A stretch of 64,000 nt of DNA from Rhodanobacter humi (GTDB lineage Bacteria > Pseudomonadota > Gammaproteobacteria > Xanthomonadales > Rhodanobacteraceae): the NCBI RefSeq assembly GCF_041107455.1, contig NZ_JBGBPY010000001.1:2108001-2172000 (forward strand), read 5' to 3'. The notes under the pieces are model-generated. The model searched no databases. It was not told the DNA's origin and worked only from the letters and a program-made list of their open reading frames with translations. Below, in pieces: positions 30,255-39,366 of the stretch; position 1 is the stretch's first letter, and each line of letters starts with the position of its first letter. A program made the translations under genes and the position numbers.

Positions 30255-31385
30255 ATGGACGAAACGGAAGAACTGCGCGCCTGGCTCACCGCCCTGCGCA
30301 CTCCGGGCCTGGGCCAGGGCGGCCTGCGCGAGGCGCTGGCCGCGGCCGACGGCCGCATCGATGCCGCGCTGGTGCGGCTGCGCCGGCAGGCCGCCGCGCT
30401 GGACGAGGGCGCCGCCGCCTGGCTGGACGCGCCCGACGAGGCGCGCCTCGCCGCCGACCTCGCCTGGCTGGCCGAACCCGGCCATCGTCTGCTGCGCTGC
30501 ACCGAGGCGGATTTCCCGCCGTTGCTGGAAACCATCCCGCAGCCGCCCGCCGCGCTGTTCGTGGCCGGCGACGCCGGCCTGCTGCTGCATCCGCAGGTGG
30601 CCATCGTGGGCGCGCGCGGCGCCAGCCCGGCGGGGCTGGAACACGCGCGCCGCTTCGCCCGCGCGCTGGCGCTGGCCGGTTTCACGGTGACCAGCGGCAT
30701 GGCCGATGGCATCGACGGTGCCGCCCACGCGGCCGCGCTGGATGCGGGCTGCGCCACCGTCGCAGTGGTCGGCACCGGGCCGGACCGGGTCTACCCGCGC
30801 AAGCACCACGCGCTGGCGCAGCGGATCGCGGCGCAGGGCGCCGTGGTCAGCGAGTTCCCGCCCGGCACTGCGGCGCGCGCCGACCACTTCCCGCGCCGCA
30901 ACCGCCTCATCTCGGGGCTGGCGCTGGGCACCGTGGTGGTGGAGGCGGGCTTGCAGTCCGGCTCGCTGATCACCGCGCGGCTGGCCGGCGAGCAGGGTCG
31001 CGAGGTGTTCGCGCTGCCGGGCTCCATCGCCAACCCGCTGGCGCGCGGCTGCCACCGGCTGATCCGCGACGGCGCCCGGCTGGTCGAGGAGCCGGCCGAG
31101 GTGATCGAGGCGCTGGCCCCGGCGGCGCGTGCGCTGGGGGTGGAACTGGCCGAGCGGCTGGCCCGGCCCGATGCCCCGGCCCCCATCCGCGACGGCGGCT
31201 GGCGCGACGACCCGGACTACCGCCGCCTGCTCGATGCACTGGGCCACGACCCGGCCACACTGGACGAGCTGGTGCGGCGCAGCGGGTTGGCCGCGGCGGC
31301 GCTGTCCTCGATGCTGCTGATGCTGGAGCTGGAGGGGCGCGTGGCCGGCCTGCCCGGCAACCGCTACCAGTGCATGCCGGGGTAG
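30255..31385 (+). CDS. dprA: DNA processing protein DprA
   Basis: A 376-residue DprA/Smf protein, which loads RecA onto incoming single-stranded DNA during natural transformation. The Rossmann-like core has VAIVGARGASPAG, VAVVGTGPDRVYPRKH and the signature FPRRNRLISGLALG with ARLAGEQGREVFALPG. An N-terminal SAM-like helical domain and a C-terminal winged helix (LDALGHDPATLDELVRRSGL) complete the normal layout. The ATG at 30255 (MDETEELRAWL) is preferred over the upstream ATG at 30225, which lies within the terminator tail. Confidence 0.95.
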   Translation: MDETEELRAWLTALRTPGLGQGGLREALAAADGRIDAALVRLRRQAAALDEGAAAWLDAPDEARLAADLAWLAEPGHRLLRCTEADFPPLLETIPQPPAALFVAGDAGLLLHPQVAIVGARGASPAGLEHARRFARALALAGFTVTSGMADGIDGAAHAAALDAGCATVAVVGTGPDRVYPRKHHALAQRIAAQGAVVSEFPPGTAARADHFPRRNRLISGLALGTVVVEAGLQSGSLITARLAGEQGREVFALPGSIANPLARGCHRLIRDGARLVEEPAEVIEALAPAARALGVELAERLARPDAPAPIRDGGWRDDPDYRRLLDALGHDPATLDELVRRSGLAAAALSSMLLMLELEGRVAGLPGNRYQCMPG

Positions 31386-31520
31386 TCGGTGCCCCGAAAC
31401 CCGCGCCACGGCGCGCTTTCACGCCGCCCGGCTTGACAGTCTGCCGGCCGGCGTGGTCTCACTAATATATAGACATGTCGCACTGCGGCATGAATCACCA
31501 CACCACCCAATCAGAGATTC

Positions 31521-34010
31521 ATGGCCAAGAACCTGCTCATCGTCGAGTCGCCCGCCAAGGCCAAGACGATTAACAAATACCTCGGCAAGGACTTCCAGGT
31601 CCTTGCTTCCTACGGCCATGTGCGCGACCTGAAGCCCAAGGAGGGCGCGGTCGATCCGGACCACGGCTTCGCCATGAAGTACGAGGTGATCGAACGCAAC
31701 GAGAAGCACGTCGATGCGATCGCCAAGGCGGCCAAGCTGGCCGACGACATCTACCTCGCGACCGACTTGGATCGCGAAGGCGAGGCAATCAGCTGGCACA
31801 TCAGCGAGATCCTCAAGGACCGCGGCCTCACCAAGGGCAAGCAGCTGCACCGCGTGGTGTTCTCCGAGATCACGCCGAAGGCGATCAAGGCCGCGGTGGC
31901 CGCGCCGCGCGAGCTGTCGCTGGACATGGTGGACGCGCAGCAGGCGCGCCGTGCGCTGGACTACCTGGTCGGCTTCAACCTGTCGCCGGTGTTGTGGCGC
32001 AAGGTGCAGCGCGGCCTCTCCGCCGGCCGCGTGCAGTCGCCCGCGCTGCGCATGATCGTGGAGCGCGAGGAGGAGATCGAGGCGTTCAAGGCGCGCGAAT
32101 ACTGGACGGTGGAAGCGCAACTGCGCCACGCCGACGGCGAATTCAGCGCCAGGCTCACCAAACTCAACGGCAAGAAGTTCGAGCAGTTCGACCTCACCAA
32201 CGAACACGATGCGCACGCCGCGCGCAACGCGCTGAAGGAAGCCGCGCACGGCCGCCTCACCGTGGCCGAGGTGGGCAGCAAGGAGCGCAAGCGTCGCCCC
32301 GCGCCGCCATTCACCACCTCCACCCTGCAGCAGGAGGCCGCGCGCAAGCTCGGCTTCACCACCAGCCGCACGATGAAGGTGGCGCAGGGCCTGTACGAAG
32401 GCGTGAGCCTCGGCAGCGAGGGCAACGTGGGCCTCATCAGCTACATGCGTACCGACTCGGTGGCGCTGGCCGACGACGCGCTGGCCGAGCTGCGCGCGCT
32501 GATCGCCCGCGACTACGGCCACAAGGCGCTGCCCGACGGCCCGCAGTTCTACAAGGCCAAGAGCAAGAACGCGCAGGAGGCGCATGAGGCGATCCGCCCC
32601 ACCTCCGCCATGCGCACGCCGCGCGAAGTATCGGCTTACCTCAACGACGAGCAGCGCAAGTTGTACGAGCTGATCTGGAAGCGCACCGTGGCCTGCCAGA
32701 TGCTCCACGCCACGCTGAACACCGTGTCGGTGGACTTCGAGCTGCCGCATGCCGCGGGCGGTCCCGCCGCGTTCCGCGCCACCGGCACCACCGTGGTCGA
32801 TCCCGGCTTCCTCGCCGTCTACGAGGAAGGCCGCGACCAGAAGAACGCGGACGACGAGGACGAAGGCCGCCGTCTGCCGCGGCTGGAAAAGGGCGAGGAC
32901 GTGCCGCTGAAGGACGTCCAGACTGACCAGCACTTCACCGAGCCGCCGCCGCGCTATTCGGAAGCCTCGCTGGTAAAGGCGCTGGAGGAATACGGCATCG
33001 GCCGTCCGTCCACCTACGCCAGCATCATCCAGGTGCTGCTGAACCGCGAATACGTGCTGCTCGACAGCCGCCGCTTCAAGCCCACCGACATCGGCCGCGC
33101 GGTGGGCAAGTTCCTCGCCCAGCACTTCAGCCGCTACGTGGACTACGACTTCACCGCCAAGCTGGAAGACGAGCTCGACGCGGTGAGCCGCGGCGAGGAA
33201 GCCTGGGTGCCGCTGATGCAGCGCTTCTGGCAGCCGTTCAAGCAGCAGGTGGACGAGAAGACCGAATCGGTGGACCGCAGCGAGGCCACCGGTGCGCGCG
33301 AGCTGGGCACCGATCCCAAGAGCGGCAAGCCGGTGTTCGTGCGCCTGGGCCGCTTCGGACCGTATGCCGCGATCGGCGACAAGGACTCGGACGAGAAGCT
33401 GCAATTCGCCAGCCTGCGCCCCGGTCAGAGCATGCACACCATCACGCTCGCCGAGGCGCTGGAGCTGTTCAAGCTGCCGCGCCAGCTGGGCGCCGCGCCG
33501 AACGGCGACGAGGTGAGCGTGGGCATCGGCCGCTTCGGCCCGTTCGTGAAACAGGGCGGCACCTACGCTTCGCTCAAGCCCGAGGACGATCCCTACACCA
33601 TCGAACTGCCGCGCGCGATGCAGCTGGTGGAAGAGAAACTCACCCTGCTCGCGAACCGCGTGATCGCGGACTTCGGCAACGGCGTGCAGGTGCTCAACGG
33701 CCGCTACGGCCCCTACATCACCGACGGCGAGAAGAACGCGCGCATCCCCAAGGACCAGGAGCCCAAGGAACTCACCGAGGCGCAGTGCCTGGAGCTGCTC
33801 GCCGCCGCACCGGTGAAGAAGGGCGGCCGCTTCGGCAAGAAGACCGCCGCCGTGAAAAAGACCGCGGCGAAGAAGGAACCGGCCGCGAAGAAGACGGCGG
33901 TGAAGAAGGCCGCCGCCAAGAAGGCGCCGGCGAAGAAGACGGCCACCAAGAAAACCGCGACCAAGAAGGCTGCCGCGAAGAAGGTCGCCGCGAAGAAGAC
34001 GCCCGCCTGA
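31521..34010 (+). CDS. topA: DNA topoisomerase I
   Basis: An 829-residue type IA topoisomerase that relaxes negative supercoils. The Toprim domain begins NLLIVESPAKAKTINKYLG and contains DLDREGEAISWH. The catalytic Tyr308 lies in LISYMRTDS. Instead of Cys4 zinc fingers the C-terminus has three topo-C repeats (LGRFGPYAAIGD, IGRFGPFVKQGG, NGRYGPYITDGE). The last about 55 residues are a histone-like tail of Lys/Ala repeats (KKTAAKK, KKAPAKK), likely for DNA contact. Isolated TTGACA and TAATAT-like elements lie upstream, but their 24-bp spacing is too long for a clear promoter. Confidence 0.97.
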   Translation: MAKNLLIVESPAKAKTINKYLGKDFQVLASYGHVRDLKPKEGAVDPDHGFAMKYEVIERNEKHVDAIAKAAKLADDIYLATDLDREGEAISWHISEILKDRGLTKGKQLHRVVFSEITPKAIKAAVAAPRELSLDMVDAQQARRALDYLVGFNLSPVLWRKVQRGLSAGRVQSPALRMIVEREEEIEAFKAREYWTVEAQLRHADGEFSARLTKLNGKKFEQFDLTNEHDAHAARNALKEAAHGRLTVAEVGSKERKRRPAPPFTTSTLQQEAARKLGFTTSRTMKVAQGLYEGVSLGSEGNVGLISYMRTDSVALADDALAELRALIARDYGHKALPDGPQFYKAKSKNAQEAHEAIRPTSAMRTPREVSAYLNDEQRKLYELIWKRTVACQMLHATLNTVSVDFELPHAAGGPAAFRATGTTVVDPGFLAVYEEGRDQKNADDEDEGRRLPRLEKGEDVPLKDVQTDQHFTEPPPRYSEASLVKALEEYGIGRPSTYASIIQVLLNREYVLLDSRRFKPTDIGRAVGKFLAQHFSRYVDYDFTAKLEDELDAVSRGEEAWVPLMQRFWQPFKQQVDEKTESVDRSEATGARELGTDPKSGKPVFVRLGRFGPYAAIGDKDSDEKLQFASLRPGQSMHTITLAEALELFKLPRQLGAAPNGDEVSVGIGRFGPFVKQGGTYASLKPEDDPYTIELPRAMQLVEEKLTLLANRVIADFGNGVQVLNGRYGPYITDGEKNARIPKDQEPKELTEAQCLELLAAAPVKKGGRFGKKTAAVKKTAAKKEPAAKKTAVKKAAAKKAPAKKTATKKTATKKAAAKKVAAKKTPA

Positions 34011-34070
34011 TGCGCGCCATGTTGCGGGCTTCGCGTTTGCCCGCTGCCGCCCGGGGAACGGCAATGCCCG

Positions 34071-34123
34071 TAGGTCGGGCTTCAGCCCGACACACGGAAC
34101 AAGTCGGGCTGAAGCCCGACCTA
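34071..34123. repeat. REP-like inverted pair (GTCGGGCTTCAGCCCGAC type)
   Basis: Perfect 21-bp inverted repeats at 34071-34091 and 34103-34123, 11-nt spacer, each arm containing the internal palindrome GGGCT-TC-AGCCC. Located between topA and tsaC. Confidence 0.88.
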
Positions 34124-34199
34124 CGGCCCGACCTGCGCCAGCCCCATGCATCCGGCTGCCGCACCCCCATGGGCATGGCGCCCGTGGATCACTGACCCG

Positions 34200-34772
34200 A
34201 TGCCGCAAACCTTCACCCTGGCCGAACTCGCCGCCGCCGCCGCGCTGCTGCGCGCGGGCGGCGTGCTGGCCTATCCCACCGAGGCAGTCTACGGCCTGGG
34301 TTGCGACCCGCACGACCGCGCGGCGTTCGACCAGATCTTCGCGTTGAAGCAGCGTCCCGCCACCCAGGGCGTACTGCTGATCGCCGCCGACTTCGTCCAG
34401 GTCGAGCGCTACATCGACTTCGCGCAGGTACCCGACACGGTGCTGAACGAGGTGCGCGCCAGCTGGCCCGGCCCGCACACCTGGATCTTCCCGCGCAGCG
34501 CCGCCGTGCCCGACTGGGTGGTCGGTGCACACGCGGGCATCGCACTGCGCGTCACCGCCCACGAACCCGCTGCCGCGCTGTGCCGCGCGTATGGCGGCGC
34601 ACTGGTTTCCACCAGCGCGAACCCGCACGGTAGGCCGCCCGCGAAGAGCGCACAGACCGTGCGCGACTACTTCGGCGACACGCTGGCCGGCCTGCTCGAC
34701 GCCCCGCTGGGCGCACAGGACCGCCCCACCACCATCCGCGATGCACTCACCGGCGCTATCATCCGCGCCTGA
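34200..34772 (+). CDS. tsaC: Threonylcarbamoyl-AMP synthase (TsaC/YrdC/Sua5 family)
   Basis: A 190-residue YrdC-fold protein making threonylcarbamoyl-AMP for the tRNA t6A37 modification. The N-terminal GGVLAYPTEAVYGLGCDPHD, the ATP/substrate site ALKQRPATQG and the STSANPHGRPPAKS motif are conserved. The length equals the short TsaC form (no Sua5 C-terminal domain). The ATG at 34200 is used (MPQTFTLAELAAAAALL). It follows topA after a REP pair. Confidence 0.94.
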   Translation: MPQTFTLAELAAAAALLRAGGVLAYPTEAVYGLGCDPHDRAAFDQIFALKQRPATQGVLLIAADFVQVERYIDFAQVPDTVLNEVRASWPGPHTWIFPRSAAVPDWVVGAHAGIALRVTAHEPAAALCRAYGGALVSTSANPHGRPPAKSAQTVRDYFGDTLAGLLDAPLGAQDRPTTIRDALTGAIIRA

Positions 34773-34885
34773 CTCGCCGGTGAATCGCGACTGCGACTGG
34801 CGAGCGCGATTCAGCAGCGCGAGCAAGGGGAACCCCTAGCATCCGGACGCCACCCTCGCATGGGCGGGGCGCAGCGCGGCCGCTG

Positions 34886-36280
34886 GTGGCCGCCAACCTG
34901 GGAGAGCAGCAACACTTGGCCATCGTCCACGACAGCCTGGAGCGTGAATCGGCGCAAGCCGTGCTGCCCCTGCTGCACGCCGGGGACCCATGCCGCATCG
35001 TGGCCTGGCGCCACGGCGTGGCGGTGCGCGCGGCGCAGTTCCTCGCCCACGTCGAACAGGTCGCCGCGTTGCTGCCCGAGGCGAGCGCCGCGGTGAACCT
35101 GTGCGAGGACCGCTACGCCTTCCTGGTCGCGTTCTGCGCCATCGCGCGGCGCGGCCAGGCCAACCTGCTGCCGCCTTCGCGCGCGCCGCAGGCGGTTGAG
35201 GAAGTGATGGCCGCGCACCCCGGCAGCTATGCGCTGGGCGAACTGGCGCTGTCACCCGCGCCGCACGGCTACCGCAAGCTGCCCGTGCTGGACGTCGATC
35301 CCGACGCCGTGTCGGCGCTGGCGCCGGCGATACCCGCCGAACAGATCGTGGCGATCGGCTACACCTCCGGCTCCACCGGCGCGCCGCGCGCCAACGCCAA
35401 GAGCTGGCGCAACCTCACCGCCAGCAGCGCCGGCACCCGGGCGATGCTCGCCGCCGTGGCCGGCGAGCGCTTCCACGTGGTCGCCACCGTGCCGCCGCAG
35501 CACATCTACGGCATCGAGATGAGCGTGCTGCTGCCGCTGCTCGGCGAGGTGGGCGTGCACGCGGGGCGGCCGTTCTTCCCCGCCGACGTGGCCGCCGGGC
35601 TGGCCGAGGTGCCCGCGCCGCGCGTGCTGGTGACCACGCCAGTGCATCTGCGTGCGCTGGTCGCCGACGGCACCGCGCTGCCGCCGCTGGCGGCGATCCT
35701 GTCCGCCACCGCGCCGCTGCCGCCCGAGTTGGCGCAGGCCGCCGAACAGGCCTTCGGCGCGCCGCTGCTGGAAGTGTTCGGCTCCACCGAGACCTGCGCC
35801 TTCGCCAGCCGTCGCGTGACCCGCGACGTGGACTGGACGCTGTACGAAGGCGTGCGCCTGCACCCGCAGCCCGACGGCACCCTGATCGAGGCGCCCCAGC
35901 TCGACGCCCCGGTGGTGCTGGCCGACATCGTGAGCCTGCACGACGAAGGCCGTCGCTTCCGCCTGTGCGGCCGCAACACCGATCTGCTGGAAATCGCCGG
36001 CAAGCGCGCCTCGCTGGGCGACCTCACCCGGCGCCTGCTGGCGATACCGGGTGTGCAGGACGGCATCGTGTTCCAGCTCGATGAACCCGACGCCGCCGGC
36101 GTGCGCCGCATCGCCGCGCTGGCGGTGGCGCCCGCGCTCACCGAGGCGGCGATCCTCGACGCCTTGCGCCGCGCCATCGACCCGGTGTTCCTGCCCCGCC
36201 GCCTGCGCCTGGTGGATGTACTGCCGCGCAACGAGACGGGCAAGTTGCCGCGCGGCGCGCTGCTGGACCTGCTGGACTGA
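34886..36280 (+). CDS. AMP-binding ligase (acyl/aryl-CoA synthetase superfamily)
   Basis: A 464-residue member of the ANL adenylating superfamily. The phosphate loop is IGYTSGSTGAPRANAKSW. LLEVFGSTETCAFASRR is the A5-type motif, FRLCGRNTDLLEIAGKRASLGDL the A8 hinge region, and RNETGKLPRGALLDLL carries the catalytic Lys near the C-terminus. The protein is shorter than typical CoA ligases, like the stand-alone AMP-ligases of aryl-polyene/xanthomonadin clusters; no such cluster surrounds it here. The GTG at 34886 is the longest start; a TTG at 34916 has a better ribosome site (GGAGAG). Confidence 0.83.
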   Translation: MAANLGEQQHLAIVHDSLERESAQAVLPLLHAGDPCRIVAWRHGVAVRAAQFLAHVEQVAALLPEASAAVNLCEDRYAFLVAFCAIARRGQANLLPPSRAPQAVEEVMAAHPGSYALGELALSPAPHGYRKLPVLDVDPDAVSALAPAIPAEQIVAIGYTSGSTGAPRANAKSWRNLTASSAGTRAMLAAVAGERFHVVATVPPQHIYGIEMSVLLPLLGEVGVHAGRPFFPADVAAGLAEVPAPRVLVTTPVHLRALVADGTALPPLAAILSATAPLPPELAQAAEQAFGAPLLEVFGSTETCAFASRRVTRDVDWTLYEGVRLHPQPDGTLIEAPQLDAPVVLADIVSLHDEGRRFRLCGRNTDLLEIAGKRASLGDLTRRLLAIPGVQDGIVFQLDEPDAAGVRRIAALAVAPALTEAAILDALRRAIDPVFLPRRLRLVDVLPRNETGKLPRGALLDLLD

Positions 36281-36397
36281 CTCGCCGGGTTCTGCCTGCC
36301 GAAAATCCGGCGGCGGCGACGGCTTCGCACGCAATCGTCCCGTTGCGAAGCGGCCGCTTTCAGCGCGGCAGTCGTTGCCGCGCCGACAAGCACGAGG

Positions 36398-38965
36398 TCA
36401 TTCCCGCAGCGCAGGGTGATCCGCGCGGGGCTTGTCCAGGTGGTGGCCCTGCACCATGTCCACGCCGAATTCCCGCAGCAGGCGCAAGGTTTCCTCGTCT
36501 TCCACGAATTCGGCCACGGAGTGCTTGCCCATGCCGCGGGCCACTTCGATGATGGAGCGCACGAACACCTGGTTGTCGCGGTCGTGCGGCAGGTTGCGGA
36601 TGAACAGACCGTCGATCTTGAGCATGTCCACCTTGAGGTGCTTGAGGTAGGCGAACGAGGCGAAGCCGCTGCCGAAATCGTCCAGGCACAGGGTGCAGCC
36701 GGCGTGCCGCAGCGCGTCGATGAAGCGCTCGGCGTCGCGCAGGTCGGAAATGGCGGCCGTCTCGGTCAGCTCCACCAGCAACCGCTTCGGCGCCACGCCC
36801 CGCCTGGCCAGCTCGGTGGTGATGAAGCCGGGCAGGTCGGGATCGTCGAACGAGCGCCCCGAGATGTTGATGGCCAGGGCCGGCAGCCGGGGGTGTGCGG
36901 CCAGCAACGCGATGCTTTCGCGCACCACCCAGCGGTCGATGTCGAGGATCTTGCCGCTTTTCTCGGCGTGGCCGATGAACTGGTCCGGCAGGATGCACTG
37001 CGCGGGATCGGCCTCGTCCACCATGCGTACCAGCGCTTCCAGGTGGGTCATCCCGCCGTCGCTCGTGCGGTACACGCCCTGGAAATGCAGGCGCAGCAGG
37101 TTGCGTTCGAGCGCGTGCTCGATGCGCTCGTTCCAGGCCAGGCGGGTGGCCATGGCCTGCACGGCGTTGCGGTCGGAGCGGTAGACGTTCCAGCGGTTCT
37201 TGCCCAGGCGCTTGGCCTGGTACATCGCCATGTCGGCATGCGACACGAGTTCTTCCGCGCCCTGGCCGTGGTCGGGGTAGTGCGCCACGCCCAGGCTGGC
37301 GGTCAGCCGCAGGGACTGTCCTTCGATTTCCAGCGCCATCCGCCCCACGGTGCGCACGATGCGCTCCGCCAGCACCAGGGCGCCGTCCAGCGTGGCGTGG
37401 GGCATGAACACGGCGAACTCGTCGCCGCCCAGCCGGCACAAGCTGTCGGTTCCGCGCACCAGCGCCCTGGTTTCGCCCGCCACGCGCAGCAGCATCGCAT
37501 CGCCCGCGAAATGGCCGAAGGTGTCGTTGACGTACTTGAACTCGTCCAGGTCGAAGAGCAGCACGGCGCCCTGCTGGCCGGCGCGCGCGCCGCCCCGGAA
37601 GAAGCGCGCCAGTTCGGCCTCGAAGTAGTGGCGGTTGTGCAGCCCGGTCAGGGCATCGCACTCGGCCAGCGTGGTGAGCCGCTCGCGCTGCTGCGCCAGC
37701 TCGGCCACCATGGTGTCGAGGGCGTTCGCCAACCGCCCCAGCTCGTCGGGGCCGCCCAGCGCGATAGGCTGGGGTATGCGCCCCTGGCCCAGCTCGTCCA
37801 CGGCATGGGTCAGGCGCAGCAGCGGACGGGTCACCAGCGCATCGACGCGACGGCGCAGCAGCCAGAGGCCGGGCGCCAGCACCAGCAGGCCGATGGCGCA
37901 CATCGCCAGCCAGCACAGCAAGACCCACTGGTCCACGCGCTTCTCCGGAAGCACATTCACCTGGAACCAGCCCGGCCCGCGAATGCGCGACCAGGCCACC
38001 CACTGGCTGCCGTCGGGCGTGCGGCCCGTCCCGGCGTCGGTGCGGGCGGCCAGCACCATGCGCAGCACCTGTTCGAGCGCGGGATCCCGCAACGCGGCGA
38101 TCTGCAGCTGGCCCTGCGCGGCGGCGATGCGCTCGCGCAACTGCAGGTGGGCAATCAGGTCGCCTCGGCTGTCCATGATGAGTTGTTGCACGGCCGCGTG
38201 GGGGCGAGGAGGAGCCACGGAGTCGATCAGTGTCTGTATCGCCACGTCGTGCCCCAGCGTGCCCACCCAGTGGCCGTGCCAGTCCAGTGGCGCGATGGCG
38301 GATACCATCCAGGTGTGGGCCTGGTGGTCCAGGTACACCGGCGTCCAGAACACCTGGCGCCCGGGATTGCGGCGCGGGTCGGCGCCCAGCATGGTGGGAT
38401 AGTTCGCGTTGCTGGCCCGCGCATCGGCGTTGCCGCCCCAATTGATGCCGCGGGCATACACCATCAGCCCGTTTTCCACGAAGTCCATGTAGGTCGAGAA
38501 GAACGGCGGCACCAGCGCAGGGCCTTGCTCGCGCAGCAGTTCGTAGCTGACGACGGCGCGCAGGCGCACCGAATCGGGGAGGCCATGCGGCCCGTCGTGC
38601 AGGTACAGCGTGGGGGCGTTCTCGGTGTCCACCAACCCGGGACGCACGCGCCACAGCCCGTCCGGACTGCGCGCGAACAAGCTGTCGAAGCGCCCGGCCG
38701 TATCGGGCGGAGCCTGGTCCAGCCGCTGCACCAGCGTTTGGCGCAGCCGGCGCACGCTGGCGTCGGCCTGCACGAACAGGCTCTCGTTGGTCTGCGCCTT
38801 GAGCTGCACCCACTGCCGGATGGCCAGCGGCACCACGCGATCCGCCGCCAGCCGCAGGGCGACGTAGCCCAGCACCGACAGCAACAGCAGCAGTGCCAGG
38901 AACAGCCCCCAGAGGGTGAGGGACAGCCGGTGGATCAGCGAGGTGCCGGGCGAGGCAGGCGGCAA
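36398..38965 (-). CDS. Membrane GGDEF-EAL protein (c-di-GMP cyclase/phosphodiesterase)
   Basis: An 855-residue sensor. An N-terminal membrane segment (residues about 14-40), a large periplasmic double-Cache-like sensor, a second membrane segment near 355-375 and a HAMP linker lead to a GGDEF domain with intact LGGDEFA (513-517) and an EAL domain with EALVR (643-647), DDFGSG, KIDG and QGHHL. Key residues for both cyclase and phosphodiesterase look intact, so net direction is unknown. The start is a TTG at 38965 in the longest plausible frame. It may tune biofilm or polysaccharide output. Confidence 0.9.
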   Translation of the reverse strand: MPPASPGTSLIHRLSLTLWGLFLALLLLLSVLGYVALRLAADRVVPLAIRQWVQLKAQTNESLFVQADASVRRLRQTLVQRLDQAPPDTAGRFDSLFARSPDGLWRVRPGLVDTENAPTLYLHDGPHGLPDSVRLRAVVSYELLREQGPALVPPFFSTYMDFVENGLMVYARGINWGGNADARASNANYPTMLGADPRRNPGRQVFWTPVYLDHQAHTWMVSAIAPLDWHGHWVGTLGHDVAIQTLIDSVAPPRPHAAVQQLIMDSRGDLIAHLQLRERIAAAQGQLQIAALRDPALEQVLRMVLAARTDAGTGRTPDGSQWVAWSRIRGPGWFQVNVLPEKRVDQWVLLCWLAMCAIGLLVLAPGLWLLRRRVDALVTRPLLRLTHAVDELGQGRIPQPIALGGPDELGRLANALDTMVAELAQQRERLTTLAECDALTGLHNRHYFEAELARFFRGGARAGQQGAVLLFDLDEFKYVNDTFGHFAGDAMLLRVAGETRALVRGTDSLCRLGGDEFAVFMPHATLDGALVLAERIVRTVGRMALEIEGQSLRLTASLGVAHYPDHGQGAEELVSHADMAMYQAKRLGKNRWNVYRSDRNAVQAMATRLAWNERIEHALERNLLRLHFQGVYRTSDGGMTHLEALVRMVDEADPAQCILPDQFIGHAEKSGKILDIDRWVVRESIALLAAHPRLPALAINISGRSFDDPDLPGFITTELARRGVAPKRLLVELTETAAISDLRDAERFIDALRHAGCTLCLDDFGSGFASFAYLKHLKVDMLKIDGLFIRNLPHDRDNQVFVRSIIEVARGMGKHSVAEFVEDEETLRLLREFGVDMVQGHHLDKPRADHPALRE

Positions 38966-39366
38966 GGAATCACCCTCTGTTTTCGATCAGGAGACATGGC
39001 TTGCACGGTCGACGACCCACCACCGTCCGGGAACGCGTCGCCCTCTCGGCCGACACGGACGCAAACGGCTTGCGGACTTTACCGTAGGGCCGCGGGCCCG
39101 TCCCGGGGCGAGCCCTGGCGGACCGTCCGCGGGATCGGTCAGGGATGGCTGCATTTGCCGCCACGGCCTGATCGGCAGGCGATGCGGGCCTTTTCAGGCA
39201 AGCCATCGCACACGTTGTCTCCGGCGTTGTCGCAACGCGCCCGCCGGAAAGTCTTTCGATTTGCGTCGCCCGCACCTGCAAGCCGTCGGGCCATCCGGGG
39301 CCGTCGCAGCAGCAGCCGCTACAATGGCCGTCCATTTCCACGCGGCGCCCCCTCGGAGTCATCGGC
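38966..39366. other. 401-bp intergenic region between divergent genes
   Basis: No ORF with coding character was found. A -10-like TACAAT (39320-39325) lies 41 nt before the purD ATG, without a convincing -35. The region should hold the promoters of both the GGDEF-EAL gene and purD. Confidence 0.4.

Noticed and set aside
31433-31468. topA promoter TTGACA...TAATAT
   Set aside because: Spacing of 24 bp is outside the functional range.
31419-34826. 1135-codon minus-strand frame opposite topA
   Set aside because: Low-complexity antisense of a well-conserved gene; no ribosome site or recognisable domain.
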